Part shown: positions 39,771 to 54,620 of the stretch, piece by piece
Layout: each line of letters starts with the position of its first letter
How positions within the stretch are numbered: position 1 is the first letter of the stretch
Source of the DNA: Sepioteuthis lessoniana
Taxonomy: Eukaryota > Mollusca > Cephalopoda > Myopsida > Loliginidae
Assembly (NCBI GenBank): GCA_963585895.1
Contig: OY757939.1
Span: forward strand, 40,558,589-40,622,588
Length of the DNA stretch: 64,000 bases
Reading direction: 5' to 3'
Notes under the pieces: generated by a model
What the model saw: the letters and a program-made list of their open reading frames with translations, nothing else
What the model was told of the DNA's origin: nothing
Database searches by the model: none
Made by a program: the position numbers and the translations under genes

Positions 39771-42700
39771 TCCCCTTTCATAACCCGTCCAAGAAAAGCG
39801 ATTAATGGTGCTGGACACAGCATCTATCTCCCCTCTCATAACCCGTCCAAGAAAAGCGAGTAAGGGTGCTGGACACAGCATCTATCTCCCCTCTTATAAC
39901 CCGTCCAAGAAAAGAAAGTGAGAGTGCTGGACACAGCAGCTATCTCCCCTCTCATAACCCGTCCAAGAAAAGCAAATAAGGGTGCTGGACACAGCATTTA
40001 TCTCCCCTCTCATAACCCGTCCAAGAAAAGCGAGTAAGGGTGCTGGACACAGCATCTATCTCCCCTCTCATAACCCGTCCAAGAAAAGCAAGTAAGGGTG
40101 CTCGACACAGTATCATCTCCCCTCTCATAACCCGTCCAAGAAAAGCGAATAAGGGTGCTGGACACAGCATCTATCTCCCCTCTCATAACCCGTCCAATAA
40201 AAGCGAGTGAGTGTGCTGGAAACAGCATCTATCTCCCCTCGCATAACCCGTCCAAGAAAAGCGAGTAAGGGTGCTGAACAAAGCATCTATCTCCACTCTC
40301 ATAAACCCCTCCAATAAAAGCGAGTAAGGGTGCTGGACACAGCATCTATCTCCCCTCTCGTAAACGCTCCAAGAAAAGCGAGTAAGGGTGCTGGACACAG
40401 CATGTATCTCCCCTCTCATAACTCGTCCAAGGAAAGCGAATAAGGATGCTGGACACAGCATCTATCTCACCTCTCATAACCCGTCCAAGAAAAGCGAATG
40501 AGGGTGCTGGACACATCATCTTTCTCCCCTCTCATAACCCGTCCAATAAAAGCAAGTAAGGGTGCTGGACACAGCATCTATCTCCCCTCTCATAACCCGC
40601 CCAAGAAAAGCGAGTGAGGGTACTGGACACAGCATCTATCTCCCCTCTCATAACCCGTCCAAGAAAAGCGAGTAAGGGTGCTGGACACAGCATCTAGATC
40701 CCCTCTCATAAACCCCTCCAAGAAAAGCGAGTAAGGGTGCTTGACACAGCATCTATCTACCATCTCGAAAACGCTCCAAGAAAAGCGAGTAAGGGTGCTG
40801 GACACAGCATCTATCTCCCCTCTCATAACTCGTCCAAGGAAAGCGAATAAGGGTGCTGGACACAGCATCTATCTCCCCTCTCATAACCCGTCCAAGAAAA
40901 GCGAGTAAAGGTGCTGGACACAGCATATATCTCCCCTCTCATAACTCGTCCAAGAAAAGCGAATAAGGGTGCTGGACACAGCATCTATCTCCCCTCTCAT
41001 AACCCGTCCAAGAAAAGCGAGTAAGGGTGCTGGACACAGCATCTATCTCCCCTCTCATAACCCCCCCAAGAAAAGCGAATACGGGGGCTGGACACAGCAT
41101 CTATCTCCCCTCTCATAACCCGTCCAAGAAAAGCGAATAAGGGTGCTGGACACAGCATCTATCTCCCCTCTCATAACCCGTCCAAGAAAAGCGAGTAAGG
41201 GTGCTGGACACAGCATCTATCTCCCCTCTTATAACCCGTCCAAGAAAAGCAAGTGAGAGTGCTGGACACAGCATCTAGATCCCCTCTCATAACCCATCCA
41301 AGAAAAGCGAATAAGGGTGCTGGACACAGCATCTATCTCCCCTCTCATAACTCGTCCAAGGAAAGCGAATAAGGATGCTGGACACAGCATCTATCTCACC
41401 TCTCATAACCCGTCCAAGAAAAGCGAGTAAGGGTGCTGGACACGGCATCTATCTCCCCTCTCATAACCCGTCCAAGAAAAGCGAGTAAGGGTGCTGGACA
41501 CAGCATCTATCTGCCCTCTCATAAACCCGTCGAAGAAAAGCGAGTAAGGGTGCTGGACACAGATTCTATCTCCCCTCTCATAACCCGTCCAAGAAAAACG
41601 AGTAAGGGTGCTGGACACAGCATCTATCTCCCCTCTCATAAACCCGTCCAAGAAAAAGCGAGTAAGGGTGCTGGACACAGCATCTATCTCCCCTCTCATA
41701 ACTCGTCCAAGGAAAGCGAATAAGGGTGCTGGACACATCATCTATCTCCCCTCTCATAACCCGTCCAAGAAAAGCGAGTAAGGGTGCTGGACACAGCATA
41801 TATCTCCCCTCTCATAACTCGTCCAAGCAAAGCGAATAAGGGTGTTGGACACAGCATCTATCTCCCCTTTCATAACCCGTCCAAGAAAAGCGATTAAGGA
41901 TGCTGGAGACAGCATCTATCTCCCCTCTCATAACCCGTCCAAGAAAAGCGAGTAAGGGTGCTGGACACAGCATCTATCTCCCCTCTTATAACCCGTCCAA
42001 GAAAAGCGAGTGAGAGTGCTGGACACAGCATCTATCTCCCCTCTCATAACCCGTCCAAGTAAAGCGAACAAGGGTGCTGGACTTAGCATCTATCTCCCCT
42101 CTCATAACCCGTGCAAGAAAAGCGAGTAAGGGTGCTGGACACAGCATCTATCTCCCCTCTCATAACCCGTCCAAGAAAAGAAAGTGAGAGTGCTGGACAC
42201 AGCATCTATCTCCCCTCTCATAACCCGTCCAAGAAAAGCGAATAAGGGTGCTGGACACAGCATCTATCTCCCCTCTCATAACCCGTCCAAGAAAAGAAAG
42301 TGAGAGTGCTGGACACAGCATATATCTCCCCTCTCATAACTCGTCCAAGAAAAGCGAATAAAGGTGTTGGAAACAGCATCTATCTCCCCTTTCATAACCC
42401 GTCCAAGAAAAGCGATTAATGGTGCTGGACACAGCATCTATCTCCCCTCTCATAACCCGTCCAAGAAAAGCGAGTAAGGGTGCTGGACACAGCATCTATC
42501 TCCCCTCTTATAACCCGTCCAAGAAAAGAAAGTGAGAGTGCTGGACACAGCAGCTATCTCCCCTCTCATAACCCGTCCAAGAAAAGCAAATAAGGGTGCT
42601 GGACACAGCATTTATCTCCCCTCTCATAACCCGTCCAAGAAAAGCGAGTAAGGGTGCTGGACACAGCATCTATCTCCCCTCTCATAACCCGTCCAAGAAA

Positions 42701-44340
42701 AGCAAGTAAGGGTGCTCGACACAGTATCATCTCCCCTCTCATAACCCGTCCAAGAAAAGCGAATAAGGGTGCTGGACACAGCATCTATCTCCCCTCTCAT
42801 AACCCGTCCAATAAAAGCGAGTGAGTGTGCTGGAAACAGCATCTATCTCCCCTCGCATAACCCGTCCAAGAAAAGCGAGTAAGGGTGCTGAACAAAGCAT
42901 CTATCTCCACTCTCATAAACCCCTCCAATAAAAGCGAGTAAGGGTGCTGGACACAGCATCTATCTCCCCTCTCGTAAACGCTCCAAGAAAAGCGAGTAAG
43001 GGTGCTGGACACAGCATGTATCTCCCCTCTCATAACTCGTCCAAGGAAAGCGAATAAGGATGCTGGACACAGCATCTATCTCACCTCTCATAACCCGTCC
43101 AAGAAAAGCGAATGAGGGTGCTGGACACATCATCTTTCTCCCCTCTCATAACCCGTCCAATAAAAGCAAGTAAGGGTGCTGGACACAGCATCTATCTCCC
43201 CTCTCATAACCCGCCCAAGAAAAGTGAGTGAGGGTACTGGACACAGCATCTATCTCCCCTCTCATAACCCGTCCAAGAAAAGCGAGTAAGGGTGCTGGAC
43301 ACAGCATCTAGATCCCCTCTCATAAACCCCTCCAAGAAAAGCGAGTAAGGGTGCTTGACACAGCATCTATCTACCATCTCGAAAACGCTCCAAGAAAAGC
43401 GAGTAAGGGTGCTGGACACAGCATCTATCTCCCCTCTCATAACTCGTCCAAGGAAAGCGAATAAGGGTGCTGGACACAGCATCTATCTCCCCTCTCATAA
43501 CCCGTCCAAGAAAAGCGAGTAAAGGTGCTGGACACAGCATATATCTCCCCTCTCATAACTCGTCCAAGAAAAGCGAATAAGGGTGCTGGACACAGCATCT
43601 ATCTCCCCTCTCATAACCCGTCCAAGAAAAGCGAGTAAGGGTGCTGGACACAGCATCTATCTCCCCTCTCATAACCCCCCCAAGAAAAGCGAATACGGGG
43701 GCTGGACACAGCATCTATCTCCCCTCTCATAACCCGTCCAAGAAAAGCGAATAAGGGTGCTGGACACAGCATCTATCTCCCCTCTCATAACCCGACCAAG
43801 AAAAGCGAGTAAGGGTGCTGGACACAGCATCTATCTCCCCTCTTATAACCCGTCCAAGAAAAGCAAGTGAGAGTGCTGGACACAGCATCTAGATCCCCTC
43901 TCATAACCCATCCAAGAAAAGCGAATAAGGGTGCTGGACACAGCATCTATCTCCCCTCTCATAACTCGTCCAAGGAAAGCGAATAAGGATGCTGGACACA
44001 GCATCTATCTCACCTCTCATAACCCGTCCAAGAAAAGCGAGTAAGGGTGCTGGACACGGCATCTATCTCCCCTCTCATAACCCGTCCAAGAAAAGCGAGT
44101 AAGGGTGCTGGACACAGCATCTATCTGCCCTCTCATAAACCCGTCGAAGAAAAGCGAGTAAGGGTGCTGGACACAGATTCTATCTCCCCTCTCATAACCC
44201 GTCCAAGAAAAACGAGTAAGGGTGCTGGACACAGCATCTATCTCCCCTCTCATAAACCCGTCCAAGAAAAAGCGAGTAAGGGTGCTGGACACAGCATATA
44301 TCTCCCCTCTCATAACTCGTCCAAGAAAAGCGTATAAGGG
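39550..44340 (+). repeat. Satellite block in tandem, period 2,614
   Basis: 39,550-42,163 and 42,164-44,340 carry the same order of variants, for example CAGCAGCTATC at 39,936 and 42,550, and AACATCGAAAACGCT-type variants at 40,756 and 43,370. The period is 45 units plus four bases. Confidence 0.85.
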
Positions 44341-47200
44341 TGTTGGACACAGCATCTATCTCCCCTTTCATAACCCGTCCAAGAAAAGCGATTAATGGTG
44401 CTGGACACAGCATCTATCTCCCCTCTCATAACTCGTCCAAGGAAAGCAAATAAGGATGCTGGACACAGCATCTATCTCACCTCTCATAACCCGTCCAAGA
44501 AAAGCGAATGAGGGTGCTGGACACATCATCTTTCTCCCCTCTCATAACCCGTCCAATAAAAGCAAGTAAGGGTGCTGGACACAGCATCTATCTCCCCTCT
44601 CATAACCCGCCCAAGAAAAGTGAGTGAGGGTACTGGACACAGCATCTATCTCCCCTCTCATAACCCGTCCAAGAAAAGCGAGTAAGGGTGCTGGACACAG
44701 CATCTAGATCCCCTCTCATAAACCCCTCCAAGAAAAGCGAGTAAGGGTGCTTGACACAGCATCTATCTACCATCTCGAAAACGCTCCAAGAAAAGCGAGT
44801 AAGGGTGCTGGACACAGCATCTATCTCCCCTCTCATAACTCGTCCAAGGAAAGCGAATAAGGGTGCTGGACACAGCATCTATCTCCCCTCTCATAACCCG
44901 TCCAAGAAAAGCGAGTAAAGGTGCTGGACACAGCATATATCTCCCCTCTCATAACTCGTCCAAGAAAAGCGAATAAGGGTGCTGGACACAGCATCTATCT
45001 CCCCTCTCATAACCCGTCCAAGAAAAGCGAGTAAGGGTGCTGGACACAGCATCTATCTCCCCTCTCATAACCCCCCCAAGAAAAGCGAATACGGGGGCTG
45101 GACACAGCATCTATCTCCCCTCTCATAACCCGTCCAAGAAAAGCGAATAAGGGTGCTGGACACAGCATCTATCTCCCCTCTCATAACCCGACCAAGAAAA
45201 GCGAGTAAGGGTGCTGGACACAGCATCTATCTCCCCTCTTATAACCCGTCCAAGAAAAGCAAGTGAGAGTGCTGGACACAGCATCTAGATCCCCTCTCAT
45301 AACCCATCCAAGAAAAGCGAATAAGGGTGCTGGACACAGCATCTATCTCCCCTCTCATAACTCGTCCAAGGAAAGCGAATAAGGATGCTGGACACAGCAT
45401 CTATCTCACCTCTCATAACCCGTCCAAGAAAAGCGAGTAAGGGTGCTGGACACGGCATCTATCTCCCCTCTCATAACCCGTCCAAGAAAAGCGAGTAAGG
45501 GTGCTGGACACAGCATCTATCTGCCCTCTCATAAACCCGTCGAAGAAAAGCGAGTAAGGGTGCTGGACACAGATTCTATCTCCCCTCTCATAACCCGTCC
45601 AAGAAAAACGAGTAAGGGTGCTGGACACAGCATCTATCTCCCCTCTCATAAACCCGTCCAAGAAAAAGCGAGTAAGGGTGCTGGACACAGCATATATCTC
45701 CCCTCTCATAACTCGTCCAAGAAAAGCGTATAAGGGTGTTGGACACAGCATCTATCTCCCCTTTCATAACCCGTCCAAGAAAAGCGATTAATGGTGCTGG
45801 ACACAGCATCTATCTCCCCTCTCATAACTCGTCCAAGGAAAGCAAATAAGGATGCTGGACACAGCATCTATCTCACCTCTCATAACCCGTCCAAGAAAAG
45901 CGAATGAGGGTGCTGGACACATCATCTTTCTCCCCTCTCATAACCCGTCCAATAAAAGCAAGTAAGGGTGCTGGACACAGCATCTATCTCCCCTCTCATA
46001 ACCCGCCCAAGAAAAGTGAGTGAGGGTACTGGACACAGCATCTATCTCCCCTCTCATAACCCGTCCAAGAAAAGCGAGTAAGGGTGCTGGACACAGCATC
46101 TAGATCCCCTCTCATAAACCCCTCCAAGAAAAGCGAGTAAGGGTGCTTGACACAGCATCTATCTACCATCTCGTAAACGCTCCAAGAAAAGCGAGTAAGG
46201 GTGCTGGACACAGCATCTATCTCCCCTCTCATAACTCGTCCAAGGAAAGCGAATAAGGGTGCTGGACACAGCATCTATCTCCCCTCTCATAACCCGTCCA
46301 AGAAAAGTGAGTAAGGGTGCTGGACACAGCATATATCTCCCCTCTCATAACTCGTCCAAGAAAAGCGAATAAGGGTGCTGGACACAGCATCTATCTCCCC
46401 TCTCATAACCCGTCCAAGAAAAGCGAGTAAGGGTGCTGGACACAGCATCTATCTCCCCTCTCATAACCCCCCCAAGAAAAGCGAATACGGGGGCTGGACA
46501 CAGCATCTATCTCCCCTCTCATAACCCGTCCAAGAAAAGCGAATAAGGGTGCTGGACACAGCATCTATCTCCCCTCTCATAACCCGTCCAAGAAAAGCGA
46601 GTAAGGGTGCTGGACACAGCATCTATCTCCCCTCTTATAACCCGTCCAAGAAAAGCAAGTGAGAGTGCTGGACACAGCATCTAGATCCCCTCTCATAACC
46701 CATCCAAGAAAAGTGAATAAGGGTGTTGGACACAGCATCTATCTCCCCTCTCATAACCCGTCCAAGAAAAGCGAGTAAGGGTGTTGGACACAGCATCTAT
46801 CTCCCATCTCATAACCCCTCCAAGAAAAGCGAGTAAGGGTGCTGGACACGGCATCTATCTCCCCTCTCATAACCCGTCCAAGAAAAGCGAGTAAGGGTGC
46901 TGGACACAGCATCTATCTCCCCTCTCATAAACCCGTCGAAGAAAAGCGAGTAAGGGTGCTGGACACAGATTCTATCTCCCCTCTCATAACCCGTCCAAGA
47001 AAAACGAGTAAGGGTGCTGGACACAGCATCTATCTCCCCTCTCATAAACCCGTCCAAGAAAAAGCGAGTAAGGGTGCTGGACACAGCATATATCTCCCCT
47101 CTCATAACTCGTCCAAGAAAAGCGAATAAGGGTGTTGGACACAGCATCTATCTCCCCTTTCATAACCCGTCCAAGAAAAGCGATTAATGGTGCTGGACAC
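43030..47200 (+). repeat. Three tandem higher-order repeats, period 1,396
   Basis: The 24-unit block (1,396 bp) occurs from about 43,030, 44,426 and 45,822. Marker variants such as CTGCCCTCTCATAAACCC with GTCGAAGAAAAG occur at 44,127 and 45,523, and the GTCGAAG marker again at 46,925, each 1,396 or about 1,400 bp apart. The third copy has a few extra changes (AAAGTGAATAAGG, and TCGTAAACGC instead of TCGAAAACGC). Confidence 0.85.
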
Positions 47201-50200
47201 AGCATCTATCTCCCCTCTCATAACCCGTCCAAGAAAAGCGAGTAAGGGTGCTGGACACAGCATCTATCTCCCCTCTTATAACCCGTCCAAGAAAAGCGAG
47301 TGAGAGTGCTGGACACAGCATCTATCTCCCCTCTCATAACCCGTCCAAGTAAAGCGAACAAGGGTGCTGGACACAGCATCTATCTCCCCTCTCATAACCC
47401 GTCCAAGAAAAGCGAGTAAGGGTGCTGGACACAACATCTATCTCCCCTCTCATAAACCCTCCAAGAAAAGCGAGTAAGGGTGCTGGACACAGCATCTATC
47501 TCCCCTCTCATAACCCGTCCAAGAAAAGCGAGTAAGGGTGCTGGACACAGCATCTATCTCCCCTCTCATAAACCCGTCCAAGAAAAGCGAGTAAGGGTGC
47601 TGGACACAGCATCTATCTCCCCTCTCATAACCCGTCCAAGAAAAGAAAGTGAGAGTGCTGGACACAGCATCTATCTCCCCTCTCATAACCCGTCCAAGAA
47701 AAGCGAATAAGGGTGCTGGACACAGCATCTATCTCCCCTCTCATAACCCGTCCACGAAAAGCGAGTAAGGGTGCTGGACACAGCATCTATCTCCCCTCTT
47801 ATAACCCGTCCAAGAAAAGAAAGTGAGAGTGCTGGACACAGCATCTATCTCCCCTCTCATAACCCGTCCAAGAAAAGCGAATAAGGGTGCTGGACACAGC
47901 ATCTATCTCCCCTCTCATAACCCGTCCAAGAAAAGCGAGTAAGGGTGCTGGACACAGCATCTATCTCCCCTCTCATAACCCGTCCAAGAAAAGCAAGTAA
48001 GGGTGCTGGACACAGTATCATCTCCCCTCTCATAACCCGTCCAAGAAAAGCAAATAAGGGTGCTGGACACAGCATCTATCTCCCCTCTCATAACCCGTCC
48101 AATAAAAGCGAGTAAGGGTGCTGGACACAGCATCTATCTCCCCTCTCATAACCCGTCCAAGAAAAGCGAGTGAGGGTGCTGGACACAGCATCTATCTCCC
48201 CTCGCATAACCCGTCCAAGAAAAGCGAGTAAGGGTGCTGAACAAAGCATCTATCTCCACTCTCATAAACCCCTCCAATAAAAGCGAGTAAGGGTGCTGGA
48301 CACAGCATCTATCTCCCCTCTCGTAAACGCTCCAAGAAAAGCGAGTAAGGGTGCTGGACACAGCATGTATCTCCCCTCTCATAACTCGTCCAAGGAAAGC
48401 GAATAAGGATGCTGGACACATCATCTTTCTCCCCTCTCATAACCCGTCCAATAAAAGCAAGTAAGGGTGCTGGACACAGCATCTATCTCCCCTCTCATAA
48501 CCCGTACAAGAAAAGCTAGTAAGGGTGCTGGACACAGCATCTATCTCCCCTTTCATAACACGTCCAAGAAAAGCGATTAATGGTGCTGGACACAGCATCT
48601 AGATCACGTCTCATAACCCGTCCAAGAAAAGCGAATGAGGGTGCTGGACACAGCATCTTCCTCCCCTCTCATAACCCGTCCAAGAAAAGTGAGTAAGGGT
48701 GCTGGACACAGCATCTATCTCCCCTCTCTTAACCCGTCCACGAAAAGCGAGTAAGGGTGCTGGACACAGCATCTATCTCCCCTCTCATAACCCGTCCAAG
48801 AAAAGTGAGTAAGGGTTCTGGACACAGCATCTATCTCCCCTCTCATAACCCGTCCAAGTAAAGCGAACAAGGGTGCTGGACACAGCATCTATCTCCCCTC
48901 TCATAACCCGTCCAAGAAAAGCGAGTAAGGGTGCTTGACACAGCATCTATCTCCCCTCTCATAACCCCTCCAAGAAAAGCGAGTAAGGGTGCTGGACACA
49001 GCATCTATCTCCCCTCTCATAACCCGTCCAAGAAAAGCGAGTAAGGGTGCTGGACACAGCATCTATCTCCCCTCTCATAAACCCGTCCAAGAAAAGCGAG
49101 TAAGGGTGCTCCACACAGCATCTATCTCCCCTCTCATAACCCGTCCAAGAAAAGAAAGTGAAGTGCTGGACACAGCATCTATCTCCCCTCTCATAACCCG
49201 TCCAAGAAAAGCGAGTAAGGGTGCTGGACACAGCATCTATCTCCCCTCTCATAACACGTCCAAGAAAAGCGATTAAGGGTGCTGGACACAGCATCTAGAT
49301 CCCCTCTCATAACCCGTCCAAGAAAAGCGAATGAGGGTGCTGGACACAGCATCTTCCTCCCCTCTCATAACCCGTCCAAGAAAAGTGAGTAAGGGTGCTG
49401 GACACAGCATCTATCTCCCTTCTCATAACCCGTCCACGAAAAGCGAGTAAGGGTGCTGGACACAGCATCTATCTCCCCTCTCATAACCCGTCCAAGAAAA
49501 GTGAGTAAGGGTTCTGGACACAGCATCTATCTCCCCTCTCATAACCCGTCTAATAAAAGCGAGTAAGAGTGCTGGACACAGCATCTATCTCGTCTCTTAA
49601 ACCCGTCCAAGAAAAGCGAATAAGGGTGCTGGACACAGCATCAATCTCTCCTGTCATAACCCGTCCAATAAAAGCGAGTAAGGGTGCTGGACACAGCATC
49701 TATCTCCCCTCTCATAAACCCCTCCAAGAAAAGCGAGTAAGGGTGCTGGACACAGCATCTATCTACCATCTCGTAAACGCTCCAAGAAAAGCGAGTAAGG
49801 GTGCTGGACACAGCATCTATCTCCCCTCTTATAACCCGTCCAAGAAAAGCAAGTGAGAGTGCTGGACACAGCATCTAGATCCCCTCTCATAACCCATCCA
49901 AGAAAAGCGAATAAGGGTGCTGGACACAGCATCTATCTCCCCTCTCATAACCCGTCCAAGAAAAGCGAGTAAGGGTGTTGGACACAGCATATATCTCCCA
50001 TCTCATAACCCCTCCAAAAAAAGCGAGTAAGGGTGCTGAACACGGCATCTATCTCCCCTCTCATAACCCGTCCAAGAAAAGCGAGTAAGGGTGCTGGACA
50101 CAGCATCTATCTCCCCTCTCATAAACCCGTCCAAGAAAAGCGAGTAAGGGTGCTGGACACAGATTCTATCTCCCCTCTCATAACCCGTCCAAGAAAAACG

Positions 50201-50599
50201 AGTAAGGGTGCTGGACACAGCATCTATCTCCCCTCTCATAAACCCGTCCAAGAAAAAGCGAGTAAGGGTGCTGGACACAGCATCTATCTCCCCTCTCATA
50301 ACTCGTCCAAGGAAAGCGAATAAGGGTGCTGGACACAGCATCTATCTCCCCTCTCATAACCCGTCCAAGAAAAGGGAGTAAGGGTGCTGGACACAGCATA
50401 TATCTCCCCTCTCATAACTCGTCCAAGCAAAGCGAATAAGGGTGTTGGACACAGCATCTATCTCCCCTTTCATAACCCGTCCAAGAAAAGCGATTAATGG
50501 TGCTGGACACAGCATCTATCTCCCCTCTCATAACCCGTCCAAGAAAAGCTAGTAAGGGTGCTGGACACAGCATCTATCTCCCCTCTTATAACCCGTCCA

Positions 50600-53500
50600 A
50601 GAAAAGCGAGTGAGAGTGCTGGACACAGCATCTATCTCCCCTCTTATAACCCGTCCAAGTAAAGCGAACAAGGGTGCTGGACTTAGCATCTATCTCCCCT
50701 CTCATAACCCGTCCAAGAAAAGCGAGTAAGGGTGCTGGACACAGCATCTATCTCCCCTCTCATAACCCCTCCAAGAAAAGCGAGTAAGGGTTCTGGACAC
50801 AGCATCTATCTCCCCTCTCATAAACCCGTCCAAGAAAAGCGAGTAAGGGTGCTGGACACAGCATCTATCTCCCCTCTCATAACCCGTCCAAGAAAAGAAA
50901 GTGAGAGTGCTGGACACAGCATCTATCTCCCCTCTCATAACCCGTCCAAGAAAAGCGAATAAGGGTGCTGGACACAGCATCTATCTCCCCTCTCATAACC
51001 CGTCCAAGAAAAGCGAGTAAAGGTGCTGGACACAGCATCTATCTCCCCTCTCATCACCCGTCCAAGAAAAGAAAGTGAGAGTGCTGGACACAGCATATAT
51101 CTCCCCTCTCATAACTCGTCCAAGAAAAGCGAATAAGGGTGTTGGACACAGCATCTATCTCCCCTTTCATAACCCGTCCAAGAAAAGCGATTAATGGTGC
51201 TGGACACAGCATCTATCTCCCCTCTCATAACCCGTCCAAGAAAAGCGAGTAAGGGTGCTGGACACAGCATCTATCTCCCCTCTTATAACCCGTCCAAGAA
51301 AAGAAAGTAAGAGTGCTGGACACAGCATCTATCTCCCCTCTCATAACCCGTCCAAGAAAAGCGAATAAGGGTGCTGGACACAGCATCAATCTCCCCACTC
51401 ATAACCCGTCCAATAAAAGCGAGTAAGGGTGCTGGACACAGCATCTATCTCCCCTCTCATAAACCCCTCCAAGAAAAGCGAGTAAGGGTGCTGGACACAG
51501 CATCTATCTACCATCTCGTAAACGCTCCAAGAAAAGCGAGTAAGGGTGCTGGACACAGCATCTATCTCCCCTCTCATAACTCGTCCAAGGAAAGCGAATA
51601 AGGATGCTGGACACCGCATCTATCTCACCTCTCATAACCCGTCCAAGAAAAGCGAATAAGGGTGGTGGACACATCATCTATCTTCCCTCTCATAACCAGT
51701 CCAATAAAAGCAAGTAAGGGTGCTGGACACAGCATCTATCTCCCCTCTCATAACCCGCCCAAGAAAAGTGAGTGAGGGTACTGGACACAGCATCTATCTC
51801 CCCTCTCATAACCCGTCCAAGAAAAGCGAGTAAGGGTGCTGGACACAGCATCTAGATCCCCTCTCATAAACCCCTCCAAGAAAAGCGAGTAAGGGTGCTG
51901 GACACAGCATCTATCTACCATCTCGTAAACGCTCCGAGAAAAGCGAGTAAGGGTGCTGGACACAGCATCTATCTCCCCTCTCATAACTCGTCCAAGGAAA
52001 GCGAATAAGGGTGCTGGACACAGCATCTATCTCCCCTCTCATAACCCGTCCAAGAAAAGCGAGTAAGGGTGCTGGACACAGCATATATCTCCCCTCTCAT
52101 AACTCCTCCAAGAAAAGCGAATAAGGGTGCTGGACACAGCATCTATCTCCCCTCTCATAACCCGTCCAAGAAAAGCGAGTAAGGGTGCTGGTCACAGCAT
52201 CTATCTCCCCTCTCATAAACCCCCCAAGAAAAGTGAATAAGGGTGCTGGACACAGCATCTATCTCCCCTCTCATAATCCGTCCAAGAAAAGCGAATAAGG
52301 GTGCTGGACACAGCATCTATCTCCCCTCTCATAACCCGTCCAAGAAAAGCGAGTAAGGGTGCTGGACACAGCATCTATCTCCCCTCTTATAACCCGTCCA
52401 AGAAAAGCAAGTGAGAGTGCTGGATACAGCATCTAGATCCCCTCTCATAACCCATCCAAGAAAAGCGAATAAGGGTGCTGGACACAGCATCTATCTCCCC
52501 TCTCATAACCCGTCCAAGAAAAGCGAGTAAGGGTGTTGGACACAGCATCTATCTCCCATCTCATAACCCCTCCAAGAAAAGCGAGTAAGGGTGCTGGACA
52601 CAGCATCTATCTCCCCTCTTATAACCCGTCCAAGAAAAGCGAGTGAGAGTGCTGGACACAGCATCTATCTCCCCTCTTATAACCCGTCCAAGTAAAGCGA
52701 ACAAGGGTGCTGGACTTAGCATCTATCTCCCCTCTCATAACCCGTCCAAGAAAAGCGAGTAAGGGTGCTGGACACAGCATCTATCTCCCCTCTCATAACC
52801 CCTCCAAGAAAAGCGAGTAAGGGTTCTGGACACAGCATCTATCTCCCCTCTCATAAACCCGTCCAAGAAAAGCGAGTAAGGGTGCTGGACACAGCATCTA
52901 TCTCCCCTCTCATAACCCGTCCAAGAAAAGAAAGTGAGAGTGCTGGACACAGCATCTATCTCCCCTCTCATAACCCGTCCAAGAAAAGCGAATAAGGGTG
53001 CTGGACACAGCATCTATCTCCCCTCTCATAACCCGTCCAAGAAAAGCGAGTAAAGGTGCTGGACACAGCATCTATCTCCCCTCTCATAACCCGTCCAAGA
53101 AAAGAAAGTGAGAGTGCTGGACACAGCATATATCTCCCCTCTCATAACTCGTCCAAGAAAAGCGAATAAGGGTGTTGGACACAGCATCTATCTCCCCTTT
53201 CATAACCCGTCCAAGAAAAGCGATTAATGGTGCTGGACACAGCATCTATCTCCCCTCTCATAACCCGTCCAAGAAAAGCGAGTAAGGGTGCTGGACACAG
53301 CATCTATCTCCCCTCTTATAACCCGTCCAAGAAAAGAAAGTAAGAGTGCTGGACACAGCATCTATCTCCCCTCTCATAACCCGTCCAAGAAAAGCGAATA
53401 AGGGTGCTGGACACAGCATCAATCTCCCCACTCATAACCCGTCCAATAAAAGCGAGTAAGGGTGCTGGACACAGCATCTATCTCCCCTCTCATAAACCCC

Positions 53501-54620
53501 TCCAAGAAAAGCGAGTAAGGGTGCTGGACACAGCATCTATCTACCATCTCGTAAACGCTCCAAGAAAAGCGAGTAAGGGTGCTGGACACAGCATCTATCT
53601 CCCCTCTCATAACTCGTCCAAGGAAAGCGAATAAGGATGCTGGACACCGCATCTATCTCACCTCTCATAACCCGTCCAAGAAAAGCGAATAAGGGTGGTG
53701 GACACATCATCTATCTTCCCTCTCATAACCAGTCCAATAAAAGCAAGTAAGGGTGCTGGACACAGCATCTATCTCCCCTCTCATAACCCGCCCAAGAAAA
53801 GTGAGTGAGGGTACTGGACACAGCATCTATCTCCCCTCTCATAACCCGTCCAAGAAAAGCGAGTAAGGGTGCTGGACACAGCATCTAGATCCCCTCTCAT
53901 AAACCCCTCCAAGAAAAGCGAGTAAGGGTGCTGGACACAGCATCTATCTACCATCTCGTAAACGCTCCGAGAAAAGCGAGTAAGGGTGCTGGACACAGCA
54001 TCTATCTCCCCTCTCATAACTCGTCCAAGGAAAGCGAATAAGGGTGCTGGACACAGCATCTATCTCCCCTCTCATAACCCGTCCAAGAAAAGCGAGTAAG
54101 GGTGCTGGACACAGCATATATCTCCCCTCTCATAACTCCTCCAAGAAAAGCGAATAAGGGTGCTGGACACAGCATCTATCTCCCCTCTCATAACCCGTCC
54201 AAGAAAAGCGAGTAAGGGTGCTGGTCACAGCATCTATCTCCCCTCTCATAAACCCCCCAAGAAAAGTGAATAAGGGTGCTGGACACAGCATCTATCTCCC
54301 CTCTCATAATCCGTCCAAGAAAAGCGAATAAGGGTGCTGGACACAGCATCTATCTCCCCTCTCATAACCCGTCCAAGAAAAGCGAGTAAGGGTGCTGGAC
54401 ACAGCATCTATCTCCCCTCTTATAACCCGTCCAAGAAAAGCAAGTGAGAGTGCTGGATACAGCATCTAGATCCCCTCTCATAACCCATCCAAGAAAAGCG
54501 AATAAGGGTGCTGGACACAGCATCTATCTCCCCTCTCATAACCCGTCCAAGAAAAGCGAGTAAGGGTGTTGGACACAGCATCTATCTCCCATCTCATAAC
54601 CCCTCCAAGAAAAGCGAGTA
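50600..54620 (+). repeat. Satellite block in tandem, period 2,033
   Basis: 50,600-52,632 and 52,633-54,620 have the same variants, including GGGTGGTGGACACATC (51,660 and 53,693), AACCAGTCC, GCTCCGAGAAAAG and AATCCGTCC. The period is 35 units plus three bases. Confidence 0.85.
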
